Of a stretch of 5,304 bases of DNA, positions 1-5,304 are shown one piece after another (the first letter of the stretch is position 1; the number at the start of each line of letters is the position of its first letter). The position numbers and the translations under genes were made by a program. The notes under the pieces are model-generated. The model was not told the origin of the DNA, ran no database searches, and saw nothing but the letters and a program-made list of their open reading frames with translations. This stretch comes from Sulfurovum sp. (GTDB lineage Bacteria; Campylobacterota; Campylobacteria; Campylobacterales; Sulfurovaceae): positions 1 to 5,304 of the forward strand of contig DQSX01000170.1 in the NCBI GenBank assembly GCA_015663065.1, given 5' to 3'.

Positions 1-2124
1 CATGAATATTTGACCGTGGAACATGTCTTTTTATCGGTGGTGAGATCTGAAGCGGGTATCGAAATATTCACCACGTTGGATGCAAATCTTGAAATACTTG
101 AAGAGGGTATTGTTGAACATATGAGTAAAACGATCCCTTCTCTGAAAGAGGCAGTGGAACCTTTTGAAACCGTAGCACTTTCACGCGCCATCAATGATAT
201 GATGACACATATACACTCGTCAGGACGTACCGAAGCGAGCATTGGAGATATGATCGCTGCGATCTTTATGCAGGAGCACTCTTACGCGGTCTATCTGATG
301 AAGAAAGAGGGTATTGCCCGTGTAGATATACTGGAAGTGATCTCTCATCGCAGTGCCGGAGCACAGACAGAGACAAAAGAGAAAAAGAAGGAAGAGACTT
401 ACCTTGAGCAGTTCACCATAGAGCTTGTGGCATTGGCGCAGACAGGAAAGATCGATCCGGTGGTCGGGCGTGTCGATGAGATAGAACGTGTGATGCAAAC
501 GCTTTGTAGACGCAAGAAGAATAATCCTCTGCTTGTGGGAGAGCCGGGTGTAGGAAAAACAGCCATCGCAGAAGGTTTGGCTCTGAAAATTTCTGAAGGT
601 GAAGTACCGGAGATCATCAAAGATTCCAAAGTCTTTGCTTTGGACATGGGTGCTTTGGTCGCCGGGACCAAATACAGGGGCGATTTTGAGAAACGTCTCA
701 AAGGGATCATTTCGGAATTAAGTCACATGGATGATGCGATCCTCTTTATTGATGAGATTCATACGATGGTAGGCGCAGGGGCTACGAGTGGCGGGTCTAT
801 GGATGCTTCCAACCTTTTGAAACCGGCACTGGCACGCGGTGATCTGAAGTGTATCGGTGCAACGACCTATGCGGAGTACAGAAACTTTTTTGACAAAGAC
901 AAAGCCCTGAGCAGACGTTTTGCAAAGGTCGATGTGGAAGAGCCAAGTGTGGAAGAGACCTTCATCATATTAAAAGGGGTACAACATAAATATGAATCTT
1001 ATCATAAGATCAATTTTACGGACAAGGCACTGCAGTCGGCTATTGACCTCTCTGTAAAATATTTGCATGACAGATTTTTACCGGACAAGGCAATGGATAT
1101 CATTGATGAAGTCGGGGCGCATTTTATGCTAAAAGGTACAAATGATGTTACGGTAAAACCTAAAGATATTGAAGTGAGTGTGGCCAAAATGATGAAACTC
1201 CCTTCTACGGTCATAGGTACGGACGATACACAAAAACTGCAAAGCTTAGAAAAAGATCTTAAAGCGCATATTATCGGTCAGGATGAAGCCATTTCTGCAT
1301 TAAGTAGAGCCATTAAACGCTCTTATGCCGGATTGAATGCAGAGAACAGACCTATTGGCTCTTTTCTTTTTGTCGGTCCGACTGGGGTGGGTAAAACAGC
1401 ATTGGCCACACAGTTGGCAAAAACCATGCATGTGCATTTTGAACGTTTGGATATGTCTGAATATATGGAAGCCCACACAGTTTCCCGTCTTGTGGGTGCA
1501 CCTCCGGGTTATGTGGGGTATGAGCAGGGTGGATTGCTCACTGAAATGATCAAAAAACATCCGCATACCGTACTGCTGCTCGATGAGATAGAAAAGGCCC
1601 ACCCGGATATTATGAATATCCTGCTTCAGGTCATGGACGGTGCAAAACTGACAGACAATAACGGTGTGATATCTGATTTTAAAAATGTGGTACTTGTGAT
1701 GACTTCCAACATTGGTACCAAAGAGGCCAATGTCATGGGATTCAATAAAGACAATTCTATGAAAACGGACAAGGCACTCAATGCATTCTTCGCACCGGAG
1801 TTTAGAAACCGTCTCTCTGCCATTGTTGAGTTCAATACACTCTCTCTGGACACTTTGATTACTATTGTAGATGTGGAACTGGGTAAACTCAATGACTTGC
1901 TGGCAGAGAAGAAAATAAAAGTGAAACTAAGCAAAAAAGCCAAAGAGTATTTAGCGAATGAAGGCTATGATGAGCGTTACGGTGCAAGACACATTGCCAG
2001 AGTGATCGACGAGAAGATCAAAGAGGCTTTGACCGATGAGATCCTGTTTGGAAAGCTGAAAAAAGGCGGTACGGTCAAAGTAGAGTATAAAAAAGAGAAG
2101 CTGACATTTGACTTTGGTGCATAA
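1..2124 (+). CDS. clpA: ATP-dependent Clp protease ATP-binding subunit ClpA (5' end cut by window edge)
   Basis: ClpA is the hexameric AAA+ unfoldase that feeds substrates to the ClpP peptidase in the cytoplasm. The frame is open from base 1. The first codons read HEYLTVEH, matching E. coli ClpA from about residue 22 (HEFMTVEH), so roughly 21 residues lie upstream and the TTG at base 10 is an internal Leu, not a start. Seen in order: Clp N-domain repeats (about nt 1-350); a charged linker; D1 with Walker A GEPGVGKT (nt 538-561), Walker B LFIDEIHT (from nt 742) and pore loop GTKYRGDFEKR; D2 with Walker A GPTGVGKT (nt 1375-1398), Walker B LLLDEIEKAHPD, pore loop GYVGY, sensor-1 SNIG, arginine finger APEFRNRL and sensor-2 GAR. 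There is no ClpB/ClpC middle domain, which fixes the call as ClpA. The ClpP-docking tripeptide is MGF (nt 1735-1743), where E. coli has IGL. The stop is TAA. aat follows after 3 nt; a clpS gene could lie upstream but is not visible. Confidence 0.97.
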   Translation, partial: HEYLTVEHVFLSVVRSEAGIEIFTTLDANLEILEEGIVEHMSKTIPSLKEAVEPFETVALSRAINDMMTHIHSSGRTEASIGDMIAAIFMQEHSYAVYLMKKEGIARVDILEVISHRSAGAQTETKEKKKEETYLEQFTIELVALAQTGKIDPVVGRVDEIERVMQTLCRRKKNNPLLVGEPGVGKTAIAEGLALKISEGEVPEIIKDSKVFALDMGALVAGTKYRGDFEKRLKGIISELSHMDDAILFIDEIHTMVGAGATSGGSMDASNLLKPALARGDLKCIGATTYAEYRNFFDKDKALSRRFAKVDVEEPSVEETFIILKGVQHKYESYHKINFTDKALQSAIDLSVKYLHDRFLPDKAMDIIDEVGAHFMLKGTNDVTVKPKDIEVSVAKMMKLPSTVIGTDDTQKLQSLEKDLKAHIIGQDEAISALSRAIKRSYAGLNAENRPIGSFLFVGPTGVGKTALATQLAKTMHVHFERLDMSEYMEAHTVSRLVGAPPGYVGYEQGGLLTEMIKKHPHTVLLLDEIEKAHPDIMNILLQVMDGAKLTDNNGVISDFKNVVLVMTSNIGTKEANVMGFNKDNSMKTDKALNAFFAPEFRNRLSAIVEFNTLSLDTLITIVDVELGKLNDLLAEKKIKVKLSKKAKEYLANEGYDERYGARHIARVIDEKIKEALTDEILFGKLKKGGTVKVEYKKEKLTFDFGA

Positions 2125-2127
2125 GTA

Positions 2128-2898
2128 ATGTCTTCAATGTTTGACGAAGAAGAGTATTATATTTCCGAGTTAAGGGGATACTCTTACCGATTTCCCGACC
2201 CGCGTACTGCATCAGATGAAGGCTTGCTGGCGTATGGCGGTGACCTCTCCTCTCCCCGTCTTTTGGCTGCGTACAGAAACGGGATCTTCCCCTGGTACAA
2301 TGAAGGCGATCCTATTCTGTGGTGGTCACCCGATCCCCGACTTCTGCTTTATCCTGATAAGTTCAGAGTAAACAAATCATTTAGGCGGGTACTGCGTTCA
2401 GGTAAATTTTCCGTCACTTTTGATACACGCTTTAAAGAGGTCATCGCTTCCTGTGCCACCATAGTCAGAGAAGGTCAAGAGAGTTCATGGATCGTACCAG
2501 ATATGCAAAGGGCGTATACCCATTTGCATGAAGAGGGAATTGCACACTCTGTAGAAGTACATTTTGAAGGAAAACTGGTGGGCGGACTGTACGGCTTGGC
2601 CATAGGAAAAGTCTTTTTTGGTGAGTCAATGTTCTCTTTGGTCCCGGATGCTTCCAAAGTAGCCTTTAAAGCACTAAGTGATGTCTTAGGTAGGAGAGGT
2701 TATGATTTTATAGACTGCCAGATGAAAACAGATCATATGGTCAGGCTCGGTGCCCAGGTTGTTCCCCGGAATATCTATTTGGATGCACTGTCCAAAGCCG
2801 TTGCGGAACCTGGCGATATAGGGGACTGGCAACATTTCACCTGGATATACCAGGAAGCCGATACTGAAATTGTAAAAGGAAAGAAAGATGGTAAATAG
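2128..2898 (+). CDS. aat: Leucyl/phenylalanyl-tRNA--protein transferase
   Basis: Aat transfers Leu or Phe from aminoacyl-tRNA to the N-terminal Arg or Lys of proteins in the cytoplasm, creating primary N-degrons that ClpS/ClpAP recognise. The 256-aa product carries the family signatures: GLLAYGGDLS (residues 32-41), GIFPWY (52-57), ILWWSPDPR (63-71), SSWIVPDM (119-126), GGLYGLAIGKVFFGESMFS (152-170), DASK (174-177) and IDCQ (195-198). E166, D196 and Q198 line up with E. coli E156, D186 and Q188, the residues placed in the active site, with a constant offset of 10 caused by a longer N-terminus. E. coli Aat is 234 aa; the extra length lies in both tails. The ATG at 2128 follows clpA by 3 nt, in the same frame and with no clear Shine-Dalgarno. 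A second in-frame ATG at 2137 cannot be excluded as the start. The 3' end overlaps tal by 11 nt and contains its ribosome binding site. Confidence 0.96.
   Translation: MSSMFDEEEYYISELRGYSYRFPDPRTASDEGLLAYGGDLSSPRLLAAYRNGIFPWYNEGDPILWWSPDPRLLLYPDKFRVNKSFRRVLRSGKFSVTFDTRFKEVIASCATIVREGQESSWIVPDMQRAYTHLHEEGIAHSVEVHFEGKLVGGLYGLAIGKVFFGESMFSLVPDASKVAFKALSDVLGRRGYDFIDCQMKTDHMVRLGAQVVPRNIYLDALSKAVAEPGDIGDWQHFTWIYQEADTEIVKGKKDGK
2874..2880 (+). promoter_or_regulatory. Ribosome binding site of tal inside aat
   Basis: AAAAGGA lies 7 nt before the ATG at 2888 and within the last codons of aat. It fixes the tal start and lets tal be translated independently of, or coupled to, ribosomes finishing aat 11 nt downstream. 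Confidence 0.8.
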
Positions 2899-3883
2899 AG
2901 ACATAAACTTCTCTTTATGGTTGGATTTTGTAGAGAGAGATTATCTTGAAAATGAGTTTTCAGGATTGATTGAAAAAGGTATTATTAACGGTGCGACCAG
3001 CAATCCGTCTATTTTTGCTTCAGCCATTACCACTTCTCCTGCTTATAAAGAACAGCTTTCCCGACTCACAGGAAAAAGTCCCAAAGAGAAGTATGAGGCA
3101 CTTGCCATTGAAGATATCCGTACCGCGGCACAGGCATTGAGACCACTTTATGATGAAGGCAATGACGGATACATTTCTATAGAAGTGGATCCTTTTCTCT
3201 CCAACGATACAGAAGGTACCGTAGAAGAAGGAAAAAGACTTTTTACAGCCATCGGCGAGCCTAATGTCATGGTAAAAGTGCCTGCAACCTCTGCGGGTTA
3301 TGATGCAATGCAGGCACTGCTTTCGACAGGGATCTCTGTCAATGCAACACTGGTCTTCTCTCCTGATCAGGCAAAACGTTGTCTTAAAGCAATGAAAGCC
3401 GGGATCGATGCTTTTGAAGCAGACGGCGGACGTAGAGTTCAGGCGGTCATCTCTGTCTTTGTAAGCAGGTTTGACAGACATCTTGATGCTGATCTTGCCT
3501 GTGAAGGCATAGATGTGGCAAAAACAGGTATTTACAATGCTGCCAAAATCTACAATATGATAGAAAAGAATCATACAGCAAATATTAAAACACTTTTTGC
3601 AAGTACGGGTGTAAAAGGTGACAACTTACCTGCAGATTATTATATAAGAGAGTTATTTGCAGCACACTCTGTCAATACAGCACCCTTGGCAACTATAGAA
3701 GCATATATTGCCAAAAAAGAGACTATTGAGAAACTGCCTTTGGAAGAGAGTGATATCTCCGGTTATTTCACAAAACTTTCAGATTGTGGGTTTGACATGG
3801 ATGAAGTATATGCAAAACTTTTAAAAGATGGACTCAAAGCATTTGAAGATGCTTTTGAAGAGATGCTGGAGAGCTTGAAATAA
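2888..3883 (+). CDS. tal: Transaldolase (type 2 subfamily)
   Basis: Transaldolase moves a dihydroxyacetone unit between sedoheptulose 7-phosphate and glyceraldehyde 3-phosphate, giving erythrose 4-phosphate and fructose 6-phosphate in the non-oxidative pentose phosphate pathway. The 331-aa protein shows the class I aldolase-like barrel signatures: SLWLDF (9-14, D13 corresponding to TalB D17), GATSNPSIF (35-43, N39), ISIEVDP (96-102, E99), VMVKVPAT (127-134) with the predicted Schiff-base Lys at K130, ISVNATLVFS (149-158, N152 and T154) and ISVFVSR (188-194, S189 and R194). The WLD, IEVDP and VKVPAT forms are those of the Mycobacterium/Helicobacter-type subfamily rather than E. coli TalB. The ATG at 2888 is supported by AAAAGGA 7 nt upstream. 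It overlaps the end of aat by 11 nt, so the two are probably translated from one message, although their functions are unrelated. All expected catalytic residues appear present. Confidence 0.96.
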   Translation: MVNRDINFSLWLDFVERDYLENEFSGLIEKGIINGATSNPSIFASAITTSPAYKEQLSRLTGKSPKEKYEALAIEDIRTAAQALRPLYDEGNDGYISIEVDPFLSNDTEGTVEEGKRLFTAIGEPNVMVKVPATSAGYDAMQALLSTGISVNATLVFSPDQAKRCLKAMKAGIDAFEADGGRRVQAVISVFVSRFDRHLDADLACEGIDVAKTGIYNAAKIYNMIEKNHTANIKTLFASTGVKGDNLPADYYIRELFAAHSVNTAPLATIEAYIAKKETIEKLPLEESDISGYFTKLSDCGFDMDEVYAKLLKDGLKAFEDAFEEMLESLK

Positions 3884-3943
3884 GCAGAGATATGTACAGA
3901 GTGTAGGGAATTCGGGGAAAATTTAAAAAAGCAAAGGAAGTTC
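3884..3943 (+). other. tal-pilT intergenic spacer
   Basis: These 60 nt hold no hairpin followed by a T-run and no convincing -10 box. The only clear signal is the pilT ribosome binding site at its end. The absence of a terminator suggests readthrough from tal into pilT, although a weak promoter inside tal cannot be ruled out. Confidence 0.55.
3933..3940 (+). promoter_or_regulatory. Ribosome binding site of pilT
   Basis: AAAGGAAG sits just upstream of the ATG at 3944, with the AGGA core 5 nt away. It supports this start over any later Met in the frame. Confidence 0.8.
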
Positions 3944-5086
3944 ATGGAAGAAAAACTCAAACTCTTTTTACGGTCAATGATCAGCAATGAAGGTTCTGAC
4001 CTGCATCTGAAATCCGGTGCGATCACCAGAGTCCGTATACACGGTGTGTTGCGACTGCTTGGTAAAGATACCTTAAGTGCAGAAGATGTAGATGGCATAG
4101 CCCGAGCGATCATGACGAAAGAACAGTACGTCAGACTCAAAGCAGACAAAAACCTGGACTTTTCATACATGCTGGGTGAAGAACACCGTTTCAGGGTAAA
4201 TTTCTTTTACCAGATGGATGGTCTCTCTGCAGTTTTCCGTATTATTCCCGTGGAGATACTCTCTTTGGATGATCTTCAACTTCCTGAGGTGATCAAAAGT
4301 TTTACCGATATACACAGAGGACTGGTATTGGTCACCGGTGTGACAGGTTCAGGTAAATCAACCACACTCGCAGCCATTTTGGACAAGATCAACAGAGAGA
4401 CAAAAAAACACATTATTACCGTTGAAGACCCGATAGAGTTCATCCATAAAGACCGTGGCTGTCTCATCAACCAGCGTGCCATTGGGCAGGACACCCACTC
4501 ATTCTCAGATGCACTGAGAGCAGCACTGAGAGAAGATCCCGATATCATACTTGTAGGGGAAATGAGGGACCTTGAAACCATCGATATTGCACTGCATGCA
4601 GCCAATACCGGTCACCTGGTGTTCTCAACACTGCACACACTGGATGCGAAAGAGACCATAGACAGGATCATCGGTATGTTCTCAAAAGAGGAGCAGAACC
4701 GTATCCGTGCCTCTTTGGCATCGGTACTTGAAGGGGTGGTCTCCCAAAGACTTGTACCCAACAAGCAGGGCGGACGAACTGCAGCTATTGAGATCTTGAA
4801 AAAAACAGCAAGGATCGAACAGCTCATTATGGAAAACCGTGACTATGAGATACCGGATGCCATTTTTGAAGGAAAAGAGATCTACGGAACACAAACCTTT
4901 GACCAGGCACTTCTTGATCTTCTGCGTGAAGGACGTATCACTGAAGAGGTCACACTTGAATATGCAACCAACCCGTCAGACATGAAGCTGAAAATGGAAG
5001 GTGTCGGTAAAGGTGCCCTTGTGAAAGAGAACTTAGACCAGAGAGATGCAGATGTCTTTGCATTTAAAGAAGAGGAAGAGGAATAG
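3944..5086 (+). CDS. pilT: PilT/PilU-family type IV pilus retraction-type ATPase
   Basis: Proteins of this family are cytoplasmic hexameric ATPases of the secretion-ATPase superfamily that drive type IV pilus (or pseudopilus) disassembly for twitching or DNA uptake. The 380-aa product has the PilT N-terminal domain (SDLHLKSG at 18-25; RFRVNFF 82-88; AVFRIIP 96-102), Walker A GVTGSGKST (132-140), Asp box ITVEDPIEF (158-166), QR..GQDT.SF...LR..LREDPD, Walker B IILVGEMRDLET (201-212, catalytic Glu E206) and His box FSTLHT (227-232). The Walker B region is PilT-like, since PilU usually has GEIRTRET. In the C-terminal domain the PilT AIRNLIRE motif is replaced by RIEQLIME (290-297). The end (QTFDQALLDLLREGRIT, then NPSD.KL.) resembles PilU and other non-gammaproteobacterial PilT-like proteins. 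A 25-30-residue tail ends in five Glu, making it longer than the usual 345-350 aa. The start is set by AAAGGAAG just upstream. No other pilus genes are visible, so the exact role (PilT or PilU-like) is open. Confidence 0.9.
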   Translation: MEEKLKLFLRSMISNEGSDLHLKSGAITRVRIHGVLRLLGKDTLSAEDVDGIARAIMTKEQYVRLKADKNLDFSYMLGEEHRFRVNFFYQMDGLSAVFRIIPVEILSLDDLQLPEVIKSFTDIHRGLVLVTGVTGSGKSTTLAAILDKINRETKKHIITVEDPIEFIHKDRGCLINQRAIGQDTHSFSDALRAALREDPDIILVGEMRDLETIDIALHAANTGHLVFSTLHTLDAKETIDRIIGMFSKEEQNRIRASLASVLEGVVSQRLVPNKQGGRTAAIEILKKTARIEQLIMENRDYEIPDAIFEGKEIYGTQTFDQALLDLLREGRITEEVTLEYATNPSDMKLKMEGVGKGALVKENLDQRDADVFAFKEEEEE

Positions 5087-5098
5087 TTTAAAACTATT
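5082..5098. promoter_or_regulatory. Perfect 17-bp palindrome (candidate operator) upstream of the rplY -10 box
   Basis: AATAGTTT-A-AAACTATT is a perfect inverted repeat with 8-bp arms and one central base. It covers the pilT stop codon (5084-5086) and ends 4 bp before the TATAAT box, so it occupies the region between the usual -35 and -10 positions. That geometry suits a dimeric DNA-binding protein, but no known regulator motif is recognised. As RNA it could form only a weak 6-bp AU-rich stem with a 5-nt loop and no following U-run, so it is a poor terminator. AT-richness raises the chance of coincidence. Confidence 0.4.
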
Positions 5099-5102
5099 TA
5101 GG

Positions 5103-5108
5103 TATAAT
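5103..5108 (+). promoter_or_regulatory. -10 box of predicted sigma-70 promoter for rplY
   Basis: TATAAT is a perfect -10 match, preceded by GG and followed by the GC-containing CCGCG. Initiation is expected around 5114-5116, giving a leader of about 45-48 nt. No -35 hexamer is seen at 16-18 bp. This is normal for Campylobacterota housekeeping promoters, which rely on the -10 box and AT-rich upstream DNA. Confidence 0.7.
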
Positions 5109-5117
5109 CCGCGTTCA

Positions 5118-5140
5118 ATTATCATAAATAGAGTGATAAT
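5118..5140 (+). repeat. Inverted repeat in the predicted rplY leader
   Basis: ATTATCA (5118-5124) and TGATAAT (5134-5140) are perfect reverse complements separated by 9 nt. If transcription starts near 5115, the RNA would begin with this AU-rich 7-bp hairpin. Alternatively it may be a DNA operator just downstream of the start site. It is followed by only a short mixed A/T stretch, so it is not a typical terminator. Confidence 0.45.
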
Positions 5141-5150
5141 ATTTAAATTT

Positions 5151-5155
5151 AAGGA
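5151..5155 (+). promoter_or_regulatory. Ribosome binding site of rplY
   Basis: AAGGA lies 6 nt before the ATG at 5162, in an otherwise A/T-rich leader that should be largely unpaired. This suits a well-translated ribosomal protein gene. Confidence 0.85.
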
Positions 5156-5161
5156 CAAAAT

Positions 5162-5304
5162 ATGTTAGAAGGTATCGTTAGAGAGAGTATCGGTAAGCGT
5201 AATGCAAAACAGCTTAAAAGAGATGGTTATCTAATCGCAAACATTTATGCAAATGGTGTTGAAAACATCCATGCTGCATTTAAACGTGGAGAATTTGTAA
5301 GAAC
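5162..5304 (+). CDS. rplY: 50S ribosomal protein L25 (Ctc), 3' end cut by window edge
   Basis: L25 binds 5S rRNA in the central protuberance of the large ribosomal subunit; the related Ctc name comes from its general-stress role in some bacteria. Only the first 47 codons and two further bases are in the window. The protein begins MLEGIVRESIGKRNAKQLKR and continues with DGYLIANIYANGVENIHAAF, matching the L25 N-terminal pattern R...GK..A..LR..G.(I/V)PA(V/N).YG.G.E, and it looks very like Helicobacter/Campylobacter L25. The ATG is preceded by AAGGA with 6-nt spacing. It probably has its own promoter in the 75-nt gap after pilT. In related genomes pth commonly follows, but that lies outside the window. 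Confidence 0.93.
   Translation, partial: MLEGIVRESIGKRNAKQLKRDGYLIANIYANGVENIHAAFKRGEFVR

Noticed and set aside
10..12. TTG as the start codon of clpA
   Set aside because: The frame is open upstream and the preceding codons HEY match the ClpA N-domain (HEFMTVEH in E. coli), so this TTG is an internal Leu and the true start lies before the window.
1337..1549. 70-codon plus-strand frame inside clpA
   Set aside because: It overlaps the second Walker A region of clpA in another frame and shows no motif of its own.
3020..3574. 184-codon open frame on the minus strand inside tal
   Set aside because: Its translation is rich in Cys, His and Phe, resembles no protein family, and lies wholly opposite a well-conserved transaldolase. 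It is a shadow frame.
3892..3906. Short leader ORF (ATG to TAG, 4 codons) in the tal-pilT gap
   Set aside because: It is too short, has no Shine-Dalgarno, and shows no attenuation-like structure nearby.
3763..4170. 135-codon minus-strand open frame spanning the tal-pilT gap
   Set aside because: Ser-rich composition typical of antisense shadows, and it runs antisense to two confident genes. No Shine-Dalgarno or family motif was seen.
4511..4532. 12-nt-period direct repeat (GCACTGAGAG twice) in pilT
   Set aside because: It encodes the conserved ALRAALRE stretch of PilT-family proteins, so the repeat follows from the protein sequence.
5082..5102. Rho-independent terminator after pilT
   Set aside because: The possible stem is only 6 bp, contains a single G-C pair, and is followed by TAGG rather than a T-run.
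5118..5140. Fur box or CIRCE (HrcA) operator upstream of rplY
   Set aside because: The arms are in the opposite orientation to a Fur box (ATTATCA...TGATAAT rather than TGATAAT.ATTATCA). GAGTGATAA resembles one CIRCE half-site (GAGTGCTAA), but the matching left half at N9 spacing is absent.

Overview
This window looks like ordinary chromosome from a Campylobacterota (epsilonproteobacterial) bacterium, probably a free-living sulfur- or hydrogen-oxidising type close to Sulfurovum or Sulfurimonas. The evidence is the protein character (a Ctc-type L25 starting MLEGIVRES, a type 2 transaldolase), the moderate GC content judged by eye, and a promoter with a good TATAAT box but no recognisable -35 box. 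The genus is an inference; no database was consulted.

Every gene is on the + strand and the window is almost fully coding. From left to right: clpA (1-2124, missing about the first 21 residues at the window edge), aat (2128-2898), tal (2888-3883), pilT (3944-5086) and the first 47 codons of rplY (5162 to the window end). The clpA/aat gap is 3 nt, aat and tal overlap by 11 nt, and tal and pilT are 60 nt apart with no visible terminator or promoter. These four genes therefore look like one transcription unit. The 75-nt gap before rplY is different: it carries a TATAAT box, a perfect 17-bp palindrome just upstream of it, a second inverted repeat in the predicted leader, and a good Shine-Dalgarno site. 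rplY thus appears to have its own promoter.

clpA and aat form a functional pair. Aat adds Leu or Phe to proteins with N-terminal Arg or Lys, and ClpA (with ClpS and ClpP, neither in the window) unfolds and degrades such N-degron substrates. Transaldolase belongs to the non-oxidative pentose phosphate pathway. PilT is a type IV pilus or pseudopilus retraction-type ATPase, here without other pilus genes beside it. L25 binds 5S rRNA in the large ribosomal subunit. The tal ... rplY order recalls the tal-rplY-pth order of Helicobacter, with pilT placed in between.

I found no mobile elements, CRISPR arrays, RNA genes or broken genes, and no convincing new system. The points most worth a second look are the two inverted repeats around the rplY promoter and the divergent C-terminal motif of the PilT-family ATPase.
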